Below are positions 1 through 6,506 of a stretch of 15,734 nt of DNA, one piece after another (the stretch's first letter is position 1; every line of letters begins with the position of its first letter). Below the pieces are notes generated by a model. It did no database searches, had not been told where the DNA came from, and worked only from the letters and a program-made list of their open reading frames with translations. Made by a program: the position numbers and the translations under genes. The DNA comes from an uncultured Collinsella sp. (GTDB taxonomy: Bacteria > Actinomycetota > Coriobacteriia > Coriobacteriales > Coriobacteriaceae), in assembly GCA_900550965.1 (NCBI GenBank), contig URUC01000046.1:1-15734 (forward strand). The letters are read 5' to 3'.

Positions 1-2
1 TA

Positions 3-47
3 AATGAGCTGAGCATCGCCGACCATTCAGACATCCTGCGCCTGTAA
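3..47 (+). other. 3' tail of an open frame, possibly the front part of hsdS
   Basis: The frame beginning at base 3 reads NELSIADHSDILRL and stops at TAA 45-47. The hsdS frame that follows is in a different register, is closed by TGA at 10-12 and becomes HsdS-like only at about base 49 (KSQFVEIF). Shifting forward by one base across the TAA gives ...DILRL-KSQFVEIF, which resembles the usual HsdS text at the end of the central coiled coil. This tail may therefore be the front part of the same hsdS gene, separated by a small indel. It could equally be the end of an unrelated upstream gene; 14 residues are too few to decide. Confidence 0.3.
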
Positions 48-666
48 ATCACAATTTGTCGAAATTTTTTCCAAGAAAGAGTTTCCGCTGATTCCCCTCT
101 CGCAAGCATGCACGAAAATTACTGATGGCACCCATAAAACGCCCCAATATCAAGAAGCTGGAATTGCATTCATTTCTGCGAAGAATGTCACATCAGATGG
201 CAAGCTAGATTTCAGCGACATCAAGCATATAAGCACGGATGAATATGAGTCCATTCAAAACCGTTGTGAAACCCAAATCGGCGATGTGCTTCTTACAAAA
301 AGTGGATCACTTGGTATGCCGGCTATTGTCGATGTCGATTTTCCAATCGGTCTATTCGAAAGTCTCGCTGTCCTCAAATACCGTCGCGACATTCTTGATG
401 GAGTATTCCTACGAGAACAACTAAAAAGCGCAAGAGTGCAGGACCAATTTACAGGCGGCGTTAAGGGGATTGCTGTAAAACACCTCCATCTAAACGTAAT
501 TGGAAGGACGAGCATTATAGTTCCCCCGCTCGAACTCCAGGAGGAGTTCACCGACTTCGTGCTTCAGGTCGACAAATCGAAATTTGCCGTACAAAAGGCC
601 CTCGATGAGCTAAACGCCACGACGAAGAAAATCTTGAACCAGGAGTTAGGACTCGGAGATGTTTAA
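13..666 (+). pseudogene. hsdS: Type I restriction specificity subunit HsdS, C-terminal half only
   Basis: HsdS gives a type I restriction-modification complex its DNA target. The frame holds one target-recognition domain, starting near KSQFVEIF and carrying the typical ITDGTH...FISAKNV and GDVLLTKSGSLG segments. A C-terminal conserved coiled coil follows (LELQEEFTDFVLQVDKSKFA to the stop). A full HsdS has two recognition domains and about 400 residues; about 218 codons are open here. TGA at 10-12 closes the frame upstream. No ATG, GTG or TTG occurs before an internal GTG at 286, which lies inside the domain and is an unlikely start. The end overlaps the hsdR start by 8 bp, so the operon order is preserved. 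The gene is either frameshifted near base 45, truncated, or a recombined half-gene of a phase-variable locus. Bases outside the window decide which. Confidence 0.75.
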
Positions 667-3571
667 CGAGGACAACACCATCGAGCAAATGAGCGTCGAG
701 GCGCTTGCCAGCCTTGGCTGGAGATACGTTGCTGCCGAAGACCTCCCGCGCCGCCATGCCGACGTCATGGTCGAGCCCATGGTCAAGGACGCCCTCATCA
801 GGCTTAACCCGGAGATCGCAGAAGACCCCGATCGCGCCGACGAGATCATCTACCGACTCAGGGCCCTCATTCAGTCCACAAGTCCGCAGAACCTGGTCTC
901 CACCAACGAGCGGTTCAAAAAGCTCGTCATCGAGGAGAACTCATTCCCCTACGGCAAAGACGGCCGCATGGTCCCCATCCGCTTCTTTGGCACGGCGGCG
1001 GACGGCGATCTTGACAAAAACGAGTACATCGTCACCAACCAGTGGGTCTACCCCCAGGAGCAGGGCGGCAAGCGCCTCGACCTCGTCCTTCTTGTCAATG
1101 GATTTCCGCTCGTCATCGGCGAGTTCAAGACGCCGGTGCGCGATTCGATAACCTGGCTCGACGGCGCTGGCGACATCGCTAAATATGAGAAGAGCATCCC
1201 GCAGATGTTCGTCTGTAGCGCCATCAACTTCGCCAGCGAAGGAAAATGCTATCGCTACGGGTCGGTGAACATGCCTCCCGAGATGTGGGGACCCTGGCAT
1301 GAGGGCGACAAGAAGAGCGAGGGCACACTTGCCGACGTCAAGAGAAGCATGGCGTCCATGCTAACCCCCACGAACGTCATGGACATCTTCCAGTTCTTCA
1401 CGCTCTTCGCCACCGACAAGAAGCATCGACGCATCAAGCTGATCTGTCGTTACCAACAGTTCGAGGGCGCGAACCTCATCGTGGACCGCGTCCGCGCAGG
1501 ATACCCGAAGCGTGGCCTCATTTGGCATTTCCAGGGCTCAGGAAAGTCACTGCTCATGGTATTCGCTGCCCAGAAGCTGCGCATGGTCCCCGAACTCAAG
1601 AACCCGACCGTCGTCATCGTGGATGACCGAATCGACCTCGAGACCCAGATCACGGGGACCTTCAACGCATCCGACATCCCCAACCTCGCAAGCGCCGGCA
1701 GCAAGGAGGAGCTTGAGTCCTTCTTCAAGCAGGACATGAGAAAGATCCTCATCACCACCATCTTCAAATTCAGCGAGGTTGCGGGGACGCTCAACGAGCG
1801 CGAGAACATCATCCTCATGGTCGACGAGGCGCACCGCACCCAAGAGGGCGACCTCGGCGAGAAGATGCGACTCGCCTTGCCAAACGCCTTCTTCTTCGGC
1901 TTGACCGGCACGCCCATCAACCGAACCGACAAGAACACGTTCCACACCTTCGGTGCCAAAGAGGACAAGTCCGGCTACATGAGCCGCTATTCCTTCGCCG
2001 ACTCCATCCGCGACCACGCCACATTGCCGCTCCATTTTGAAACCGTTCCCGTCGAGCTCCACGTCAACCAAGAGGTCGTGAACGCCGCCTTTGACGAAAT
2101 GACCCGAGACCTCAGCAAAGAGGACAAGGCGGAACTCACCAGGCGCGTCAAGATCGAGTCCGTCATGAAGGCCCCCGACCGCATCCACAAGGTATGCGAG
2201 CACATCGCCAGGCACTTCAAGTCAAAGGTTGAGCCCGACGGCTTCAAGGCGCAGGTAGTCTGCTACGACCGAGAGTGCTGCCTGCTGTATAAGGAGGAGC
2301 TCGACAAGCTCTTGGGCACTGACGCAGTCACCATCGTCATGGACACGAACAACGACAAGGAAGACCGCTACAAGGCATACCGTCGAGATCGCGATGCCGA
2401 GGAAAAGCTCCTTGACCGTTTCCGCGACCCGGACGATCCGCTCAAGATTCTCATCGTCACTGCAAAGCTGCTCACGGGGTTCGATGCGCCCATCCTGCAA
2501 ACTCAGTACCTTGACAAGCCCTTGCGCGACCACACGCTGTTGCAGGCAATCTGTCGAACCAACCGCGTCTACAACGACAAGAAGACATTCGGTCTCATTG
2601 TCGACTATATCGGCCTCTTCGACAACGTCGCCAAGTCTCTGCACTTCGACGAGGCCGAGGTGCAGAAGGTTATAACCAACATCGACGAGGTAAAGGCCGA
2701 ACTGCCCAGACTCATGCATTACTGCCTCGAGTACTTCTCAACGGTCAAAGATCGCCGCAGTGCAGATTGGGAATCCCTTCTCGAAGCCCAGCAATGTCTG
2801 CCAACGACAAAGGTGAAGGACCAGTTCGGGGCCGACTTCTCGGTCTTGAACAGAGCGTGGGAAGCGCTTTCGCCCGACCCATGTCTCAATCCCTACAAGC
2901 CCGATTTCATCTGGCTCTCGCAGGTCTACGATTCCGTGAGACCGGTAGACAATCGCGGGAAGCTCATCTGGGCAGCGCTCGGGCCCAAGACAATCGAGCT
3001 CGTGCACGAGAACATCACCGTCGAGAGAGTCCGAGACGATGACGACATCCTTGAACTCGACGAGGACATGATCGAGCACTTCATCAACGACAAGAGCAAT
3101 ACCGAGAAGATCACGCGTAGGCTGGAGATAGATCTCGTCGCCCGAATCCGCAGGCACGATAAGAATGGCAAGTTCCAGAAGCTCGGCGAGCGCCTGGAGG
3201 ACCTGAGGGAACGTCACGAGCAAGGTCTCATCAACAGCGTCGAGTTCCTCAAGATGCTCATCGACCTCGCCAAAGAAGCACGAGCCGCCGAAAAGGAAGT
3301 CGTGCCCGAGGAAGAGGAGGACAAGGGAAAGGCTGCTCTCACTGAGCTCTTCAATGGTGTAAAGAATGGGGACACGCCAATCATCGTCGAAAACATCGTC
3401 GGCGACATCGACGAAATCGTTAAGATCACCCGATTCGACGGTTGGCAGGCAACCACAGCAGGCGTCAAAGAAGTCAAGAAGCAGCTACGCGCCATTCTTT
3501 GGATGCGCTACAAGCTCAAAGACCAGGCTCTTTTTGATAAGGCGTATTCGTATATTGAACTCTACTATTAG
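659..3571 (+). CDS. hsdR: Type I restriction endonuclease subunit R (HsdR)
   Basis: HsdR is the ATP-driven translocating and cutting subunit of a type I restriction complex. The 970-residue length is normal. A PD-(D/E)xK nuclease core is visible near residues 139-157 (KRLDLVLLVNG then GEFKTP: D141, E155, K157). The SF2 motor follows: Walker A FQGSGKS at about 291-297, DEAH at 389-392, LTGTP at 415-419, LLTGFDAP at 604-611 and motif VI QAICRTNR at 629-636. The C-terminal region is rich in charged helices, as expected for the part that contacts the rest of the complex. The ATG at 659 overlaps the hsdS stop (ATGTTTAA), which implies translational coupling; TTAGGA at 646-651 can serve as the ribosome site. 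No frameshift is seen, so the motor is intact even though the adjacent hsdS is not. hsdM is not in the window. Confidence 0.95.
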   Translation: MFNEDNTIEQMSVEALASLGWRYVAAEDLPRRHADVMVEPMVKDALIRLNPEIAEDPDRADEIIYRLRALIQSTSPQNLVSTNERFKKLVIEENSFPYGKDGRMVPIRFFGTAADGDLDKNEYIVTNQWVYPQEQGGKRLDLVLLVNGFPLVIGEFKTPVRDSITWLDGAGDIAKYEKSIPQMFVCSAINFASEGKCYRYGSVNMPPEMWGPWHEGDKKSEGTLADVKRSMASMLTPTNVMDIFQFFTLFATDKKHRRIKLICRYQQFEGANLIVDRVRAGYPKRGLIWHFQGSGKSLLMVFAAQKLRMVPELKNPTVVIVDDRIDLETQITGTFNASDIPNLASAGSKEELESFFKQDMRKILITTIFKFSEVAGTLNERENIILMVDEAHRTQEGDLGEKMRLALPNAFFFGLTGTPINRTDKNTFHTFGAKEDKSGYMSRYSFADSIRDHATLPLHFETVPVELHVNQEVVNAAFDEMTRDLSKEDKAELTRRVKIESVMKAPDRIHKVCEHIARHFKSKVEPDGFKAQVVCYDRECCLLYKEELDKLLGTDAVTIVMDTNNDKEDRYKAYRRDRDAEEKLLDRFRDPDDPLKILIVTAKLLTGFDAPILQTQYLDKPLRDHTLLQAICRTNRVYNDKKTFGLIVDYIGLFDNVAKSLHFDEAEVQKVITNIDEVKAELPRLMHYCLEYFSTVKDRRSADWESLLEAQQCLPTTKVKDQFGADFSVLNRAWEALSPDPCLNPYKPDFIWLSQVYDSVRPVDNRGKLIWAALGPKTIELVHENITVERVRDDDDILELDEDMIEHFINDKSNTEKITRRLEIDLVARIRRHDKNGKFQKLGERLEDLRERHEQGLINSVEFLKMLIDLAKEARAAEKEVVPEEEEDKGKAALTELFNGVKNGDTPIIVENIVGDIDEIVKITRFDGWQATTAGVKEVKKQLRAILWMRYKLKDQALFDKAYSYIELYY

Positions 3572-3592
3572 GCAACAGAAGACAGGTCTCTA

Positions 3593-3635
3593 GGGACGCT
3601 CCGCATCAACCATTTCATCGGATGCGGAGCGTCCC
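3593..3635. terminator. Perfect 15-bp hairpin between convergent genes
   Basis: GGGACGCTCCGCATC (3593-3607) pairs perfectly with 3621-3635 across a 13-nt loop. It begins 21 bases after the hsdR stop and lies between hsdR and the convergent exonuclease gene. Only a short AATTT follows on the + strand and no T-run on the other strand. Termination of hsdR is likely but not textbook; an RNA-stability hairpin is the alternative. The rest of 3636-3795 shows nothing recognisable. Confidence 0.6.
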
Positions 3636-3795
3636 AATTTGAACGAGCGACGTCTTGCGACGGGTGAACACTGCAACCCCAATGGCCCGCTAACCCTTTC
3701 ATAATCTGGTGGTTAAGTCTTCACTAGAAGCCATCCACACTTTGTAGTTAATTGATTCCTTCTTCGCAGGCGAAAACGACAATGATGTCCGCCCC

Positions 3796-4530
3796 CTACC
3801 TTCCCTCCGCCTTCAGCTTTAGCAGCAGGTCGCCCAGCTCGGGGCACCTGCTGGAAAGGCGCGTCTGGGCTCGCTCGCCCATCCCCCACCGCTGGCGGAT
3901 CTCCTGGGCGTGCGGGCTCACACGGTAGTCCCCGTCCATCATCTGCTTGAGCAGCTTGGCGGTTACGCGCGCATCGGCAAGGGCGCTGTGGGCGTGGCCC
4001 GTCGACTCGTCAAAATCGATGCCAAACCACGCTGCCGCGTCACTCAAAGAGACGCGCCCGTGGCTGCCCACGTCCATGATCGAGGTGTAAAACGCCTGCA
4101 GGTCGGCCCAGTCCGCAGGAAATGCGGAAAGATCGATGTGCTTTGCCTGGCACTCGGTCAAAAGCTGTCGACGGTCCGCCCCGCTCCAACAGACCACCTG
4201 GGCGGAGTAGCGACCGATCCAATCGCTGAGCCTTTTGATCACCATGTAGAGCGGATCGGCCATCGCAGTGTCCACGGCCGATATCCCCGTAAGCTCGCGA
4301 ACGGGGAACGCAACGCCTTCGGCATATTCCGTCTGCACAAACTGCGAGAACTCGCCCATCACGTTGCCGCGGTTATCGAGCTTAACCGCGCCGACCTCGA
4401 TAATCTCGTTGCGCAACCCGCGGCGCTGGCGCTGCCTTGACACCGGCGCAAACTCGAAGTCGAGCACAATCTGACGCGCAAAGTTCGTCGTATCGATAGC
4501 CGAGATACACGGCGTCTTTTTGTCTGGCAC
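3796..4530 (-). CDS. DEDDh-family 3'-5' exonuclease
   Basis: This 244-residue protein is related to the DnaQ proofreading/RNase T/KapD group, which removes nucleotides from 3' ends of DNA or RNA using two metals. Exo I is DFE (D24, E26), the exo II aspartate is probably D119 in CWSGADRRQL, and exo III is H181-x4-D186 (HSALAD), which gives the full DEDDh set. The text NEIIEVGAVKLD and the segment FPVRELTGIS are typical of the family. About 50 residues after the domain are charged and unassigned. The start is GTG at 4530, preceded by GAAAGG with 8-nt spacing. It is a single gene facing hsdR. The substrate cannot be told from sequence; RNA processing, repair or nucleotide-signal turnover are all known in this superfamily. 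Confidence 0.85.
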   Translation of the reverse strand: MPDKKTPCISAIDTTNFARQIVLDFEFAPVSRQRQRRGLRNEIIEVGAVKLDNRGNVMGEFSQFVQTEYAEGVAFPVRELTGISAVDTAMADPLYMVIKRLSDWIGRYSAQVVCWSGADRRQLLTECQAKHIDLSAFPADWADLQAFYTSIMDVGSHGRVSLSDAAAWFGIDFDESTGHAHSALADARVTAKLLKQMMDGDYRVSPHAQEIRQRWGMGERAQTRLSSRCPELGDLLLKLKAEGR

Positions 4531-4595
4531 GGTGAGGGCCTTTCTCCGTCAACTGCCGCCTGTTTCACAGGCAGCTACATTGCCGTAAGGATAAG

Positions 4596-4609
4596 TGTCC
4601 GTGCGGACA
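4596..4609. promoter_or_regulatory. 14-bp palindrome in a divergent intergenic region
   Basis: TGTCCG-TG-CGGACA is a perfect inverted repeat 66 bases upstream of the exonuclease start and about 180 bases upstream of the small peptide gene. It could be an operator or a short hairpin. No convincing -35/-10 pair was found around it. Confidence 0.25.
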
Positions 4610-4788
4610 TGAAATCGCACAGTGCAGCTTTCCGACATCCTTGCGTAAGGCTGCGCTTTGAAATGGTCACGTCGTTGTTATTATCGAACATATATTCGTA
4701 TTTATGGCTGCAGTTTGATAGACTGGTTATTGTTGACGGCAGTTCCATGTGCCGGGCAGCGCCCTCCATGCGACGGGAGGTGATGCCC

Positions 4789-4914
4789 ATGACCGATCTG
4801 ACTGATTTCGTGAAGCTCCTGACCGCTTTGGTCTCGCTCCTCACGGCGCTTATCGGACTTACCGAGGCACTCAAGCAGCGTACGAAGCATAAAAAGAGGG
4901 GTCGACGCCGCTAA
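4789..4914 (+). CDS. 41-residue hydrophobic/basic peptide, candidate type I toxin-like membrane peptide
   Basis: I do not recognise the family by name. The peptide has one hydrophobic helix, roughly residues 5-28, with the internally repeated text LLTALVS/LLTALIG, and a strongly basic tail KQRTKHKKRGRRR. A single membrane span plus a basic tail is the usual build of type I toxins and holin-like small toxins. The chosen ATG at 4789 has GGAGG at 4776-4780 with 8-nt spacing. The ATG at 4783 is too close to that site. The longer frame back to 4609 has no ribosome site, and its extra part is not conserved-looking. The stop codon lies in the loop of a hairpin and further structured RNA follows, which supports a regulated small toxin. 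No antitoxin protein gene is adjacent; an antisense RNA would be needed and is not proven. Confidence 0.55.
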   Translation: MTDLTDFVKLLTALVSLLTALIGLTEALKQRTKHKKRGRRR

Positions 4915-4927
4915 GGCGATGACCCCT
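4897..4927 (+). other. Hairpin enclosing the stop codon of the small peptide
   Basis: AGGGGTC (4897-4903) pairs with GACCCCT (4921-4927). An inner CGCC (4906-4909) pairs with GGCG (4915-4918) across a 2x2 internal loop. The TAA stop at 4912-4914 sits in the terminal loop. The left arm can pair elsewhere instead: GGTCGACG (4900-4907) is perfectly complementary to CGTCGACC (4973-4980). Confidence 0.5.
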
Positions 4928-4938
4928 TAATCCAAGCA

Positions 4939-4987
4939 ACGGCGCTGCCCAGCTCTTCACTACTTGGGCTGCCGTCGACCTTATTTT
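4939..4987 (+). terminator. Likely terminator of the small peptide transcript
   Basis: ACGGC...GCCC (from 4939) can pair with GGGC...GCCGT (to 4975) with small bulges, and the U-rich TTATTTTA starts at 4981. In the alternative fold, CGTCGACC (4973-4980) pairs back to 4900-4907 and ends directly at the T-rich tract. That gives an even better placed terminator, but it requires opening the stop-codon hairpin. Confidence 0.5.
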
Positions 4988-5053
4988 ACCCACGGGCGCC
5001 GGGTTTACCAAATGGATTTTCGGTAAAGGAAGCACGGCACGCCCGCAAAACCG

Positions 5054-5704
5054 CTACGCCCCAAGTGCCGCCATGGGGATCACCGCCACGCCGTCGTCGC
5101 GTGTGTAGGCAATGCTCCCCTTTCCAACCACGACCGCCAAAAACGCCGGCGCGGCATTCTGGGCGGCAGGATTGGAGAGCACTTTCCTCTCCAGCGCCTT
5201 GAGATTTCTCGCTCCATCGTCTGCTTTCGCATCACTCAGCTTGACCTCGATAGCTCCCCAGCGCCCGTCGTGCTCAACGATCAGATCGACCTCAAGGCCC
5301 TTCTCATCTCGGAAATAATGGACACTGTTGTCGACACCGCCGTAGGTGGAAAGGAACACGCCCACGTCGCGCAGAACGAGGTCCTCAAAGAGCATCCCCA
5401 GCGTTTGCATATCGCCAAGCAGCCGCTCAGGGGTAGCCCCCAGCAACGCCGCCGCAAATGACGGGTCGCAGAAGTAGCGCTTGGGGCGCACGCGAACGCG
5501 AGCCTTCGAGCGCATGGGCGGCTCCCATCCGCACAGGTCCTCGGTCAGCTTGAGCCTGTTGAAGAGATCCAGGTGCGCAGCGATGGTCCTCTCGTCGGGG
5601 CCCGCCTCACCGTACGAGGCGTCCTTTATGAGCGTCTTGTACGTGACAGCCTGGCTCTCGTTCATGGCAAGAGCTCGCAAAAGGCCGTGTGCAAGCTCGG
5701 GCGA
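5054..5704 (-). pseudogene. AAA-type ATPase with DUF4143 domain, 5'-truncated
   Basis: The fragment matches the C-terminal half of the common ATPase/DUF4143 family. Full members are about 400 residues, with an N-terminal P-loop ATPase, a middle winged-helix region and a C-terminal nuclease-like fold. The winged-helix part is seen here (LLRALAMNESQAVTYKTLIK, then RTIAAHLDLFNRLKL). The C-terminal nuclease-like set E99, D132, E145-x-K147 (numbered from the TTG at 5680; FEDLV, GLEVDLIV, AIEVKL) is also present. The P-loop half is absent. TGA at 5705-5707 closes the frame upstream of the recognisable domain. The only starts are TTG 5680 and ATG 5665, neither with a good ribosome site. There are no internal stops, so the loss is recent or the fragment is tolerated. 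The break abuts the 23-bp repeat array at 5722. Family identity is secure; residual function is unlikely. Confidence 0.7.
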
Positions 5705-5721
5705 TCATGCGATATACGAAA

Positions 5722-5836
5722 TTACGCCATTCTCAATGCGGATTTTACGCTACTTCCAATGTAGTTTTTACGCCGTTGCGGATGTAGTTTTTACGCTATG
5801 TTCATTGAAGGTTTTACGCTTGGCATCCTTAGCGCG
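5722..5836. repeat. Five direct repeats at exactly 23-bp spacing
   Basis: TTACGC begins at 5722, 5745, 5768, 5791 and 5814, every step exactly 23 bp. The best-conserved unit reads roughly TTACGCYA-N8-ATGTAGTTT. The centre of each unit varies and the last unit is conserved only at its start. A 23-bp step is not a codon multiple, so this is not a coding repeat. Iteron-like or operator-like protein binding sites are possible. The array starts 15 bases beyond the break of the truncated ATPase. Confidence 0.75.
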
Positions 5837-5867
5837 ACGCTCGCTCAACCCCTGACCACCGGATTGC

Positions 5868-5926
5868 CCGAATTCCGGGATGCTGCCTCCGCTCCAAACA
5901 AAAGGCCCAGCTCGCGATGAGCTGCC
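5868..5926 (-). terminator. Array-end relic with a - strand terminator
   Basis: A lone right half-site (GGGATGCTGCCTCC, 5877-5890) preceded by GAATTCC is followed by AAAAGGCCC and a CAGCTC/GAGCTG stem at 5908-5924. On the - strand this is a hairpin followed by TTTTGTTT, a plausible intrinsic terminator. The whole module is similar, in the same order and orientation, to 7981-8035 at the other end of the island. No - strand gene lies upstream for it to terminate, so it is probably a displaced copy. Confidence 0.5.
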
Positions 5927-5962
5927 TCCCATTTCTTGAACATTAGAAATGGGAGACTTTCC
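5917..5962. repeat. Degenerate 62-bp unit remodelled into a perfect hairpin
   Basis: CTCCCATTTCT (5926-5936) and AGAAATGGGAG (5945-5955) form a perfect 11-bp inverted repeat with an 8-nt loop. The flanks CCTCCC and GACTTTCC end exactly where the half-sites of a unit preceding array 1 would end, 16 bases before the first clear left half-site at 5979. It therefore appears to be an altered edge unit of the same array. Confidence 0.55.
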
Positions 5963-5978
5963 ACCCCATGCCTCTATC

Positions 5979-6210
5979 GGAAACGGCATCCCGTCCTGAG
6001 CATCGAATCCGGGACGTAGTTTCCGCATGCGGCTTCGTTAGGAAAGCATGTTCCACTCTGAGCGCTCATTCCGGGGTGCAATTTCCGCCAGAGACACCGC
6101 CGGGAAAGCACATCCCGGTTTGGAGCCGAAATCTGGGATGTAGTTTCCGCTTGAAGGGCGATCCGGAAAGCACATCCCATTCCGAGTGACAATTCCGGGT
6201 CACAGTTTCC
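5979..6210. repeat. 62-bp palindromic array 1 (four clear units)
   Basis: Left half-sites of the type GGAAA-N5-RTCCC start at 5979, 6041, 6103 and 6165. Right half-sites (GGGA...TTTCC) start at 6011, 6073, 6135 and 6197. Half-site spacing alternates 32 and 30 bp, so the period is exactly 62 bp. The 18-nt inner spacers share the pattern NTTCTGAGC...AATTCC; the 16-nt outer spacers begin with GC and vary. The outer bases of each half-site (GGAAA, TCCC) are nearly invariant and the middle is free, as in protein-bound half-sites. Unit 2 has TTCC in place of TCCC. Short open frames over this stretch are by-products of the repeat. Confidence 0.9.
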
Positions 6211-6490
6211 GCAGATACAAGGCGACAGGCCGCTGCCCTTATCACATGCCTTCAAATATGCGATCCAGAAACACAAAACAGCAGATAGAATGCTCTTTTT
6301 CAAAAAAGTACACGTCCCTAAACTTACCAAGGTTTCATATCTAGCTACCGTTCACGGTCGCCGATTACCGCCCACCGATTCGGATGTAAAAATGTCGCCG
6401 AAAACAGGCCATCTACCTGCATGGTTAGATTTTGGTCAGCTTTTGGTCAGCTGAGCGGCAAGTTCCAGCTGATACGTTTTTGCTACCCAA
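6211..6490 (+). promoter_or_regulatory. Leader region of the AbiEi/nuclease-like gene, with tandem 11-mer and palindrome
   Basis: This region is AT-richer than its surroundings and no gene is seen in it. TTTTGGTCAGC occurs twice in direct tandem (6430-6440 and 6441-6451). The second copy runs into the palindrome TCAGCTGA (6447-6454), 52 bases before the start codon. That is a plausible operator, since AbiEi-type antitoxins are known to bind repeats upstream of their own genes. A CTTTTTC/AAAAAAG near-palindrome lies at about 6292-6306. No firm -35/-10 pair could be assigned. Confidence 0.4.
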
Positions 6491-6506
6491 AAGGAGGCGG
6501 TAGCTC

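Noticed and set aside
3593..3635. Insertion-sequence end or attachment site
   Set aside because: Its position between convergent genes and its single hairpin form fit a terminator; no direct repeats or transposase are present.
4609..4788. N-terminal extension of the small peptide back to the ATG at 4609
   Set aside because: It has no ribosome site and an unlike composition, and a strong GGAGG precedes 4789.
5974..6330. Open frames across array 1
   Set aside because: The translated text only reflects the 62-bp repeat; no ribosome site or domain is present.
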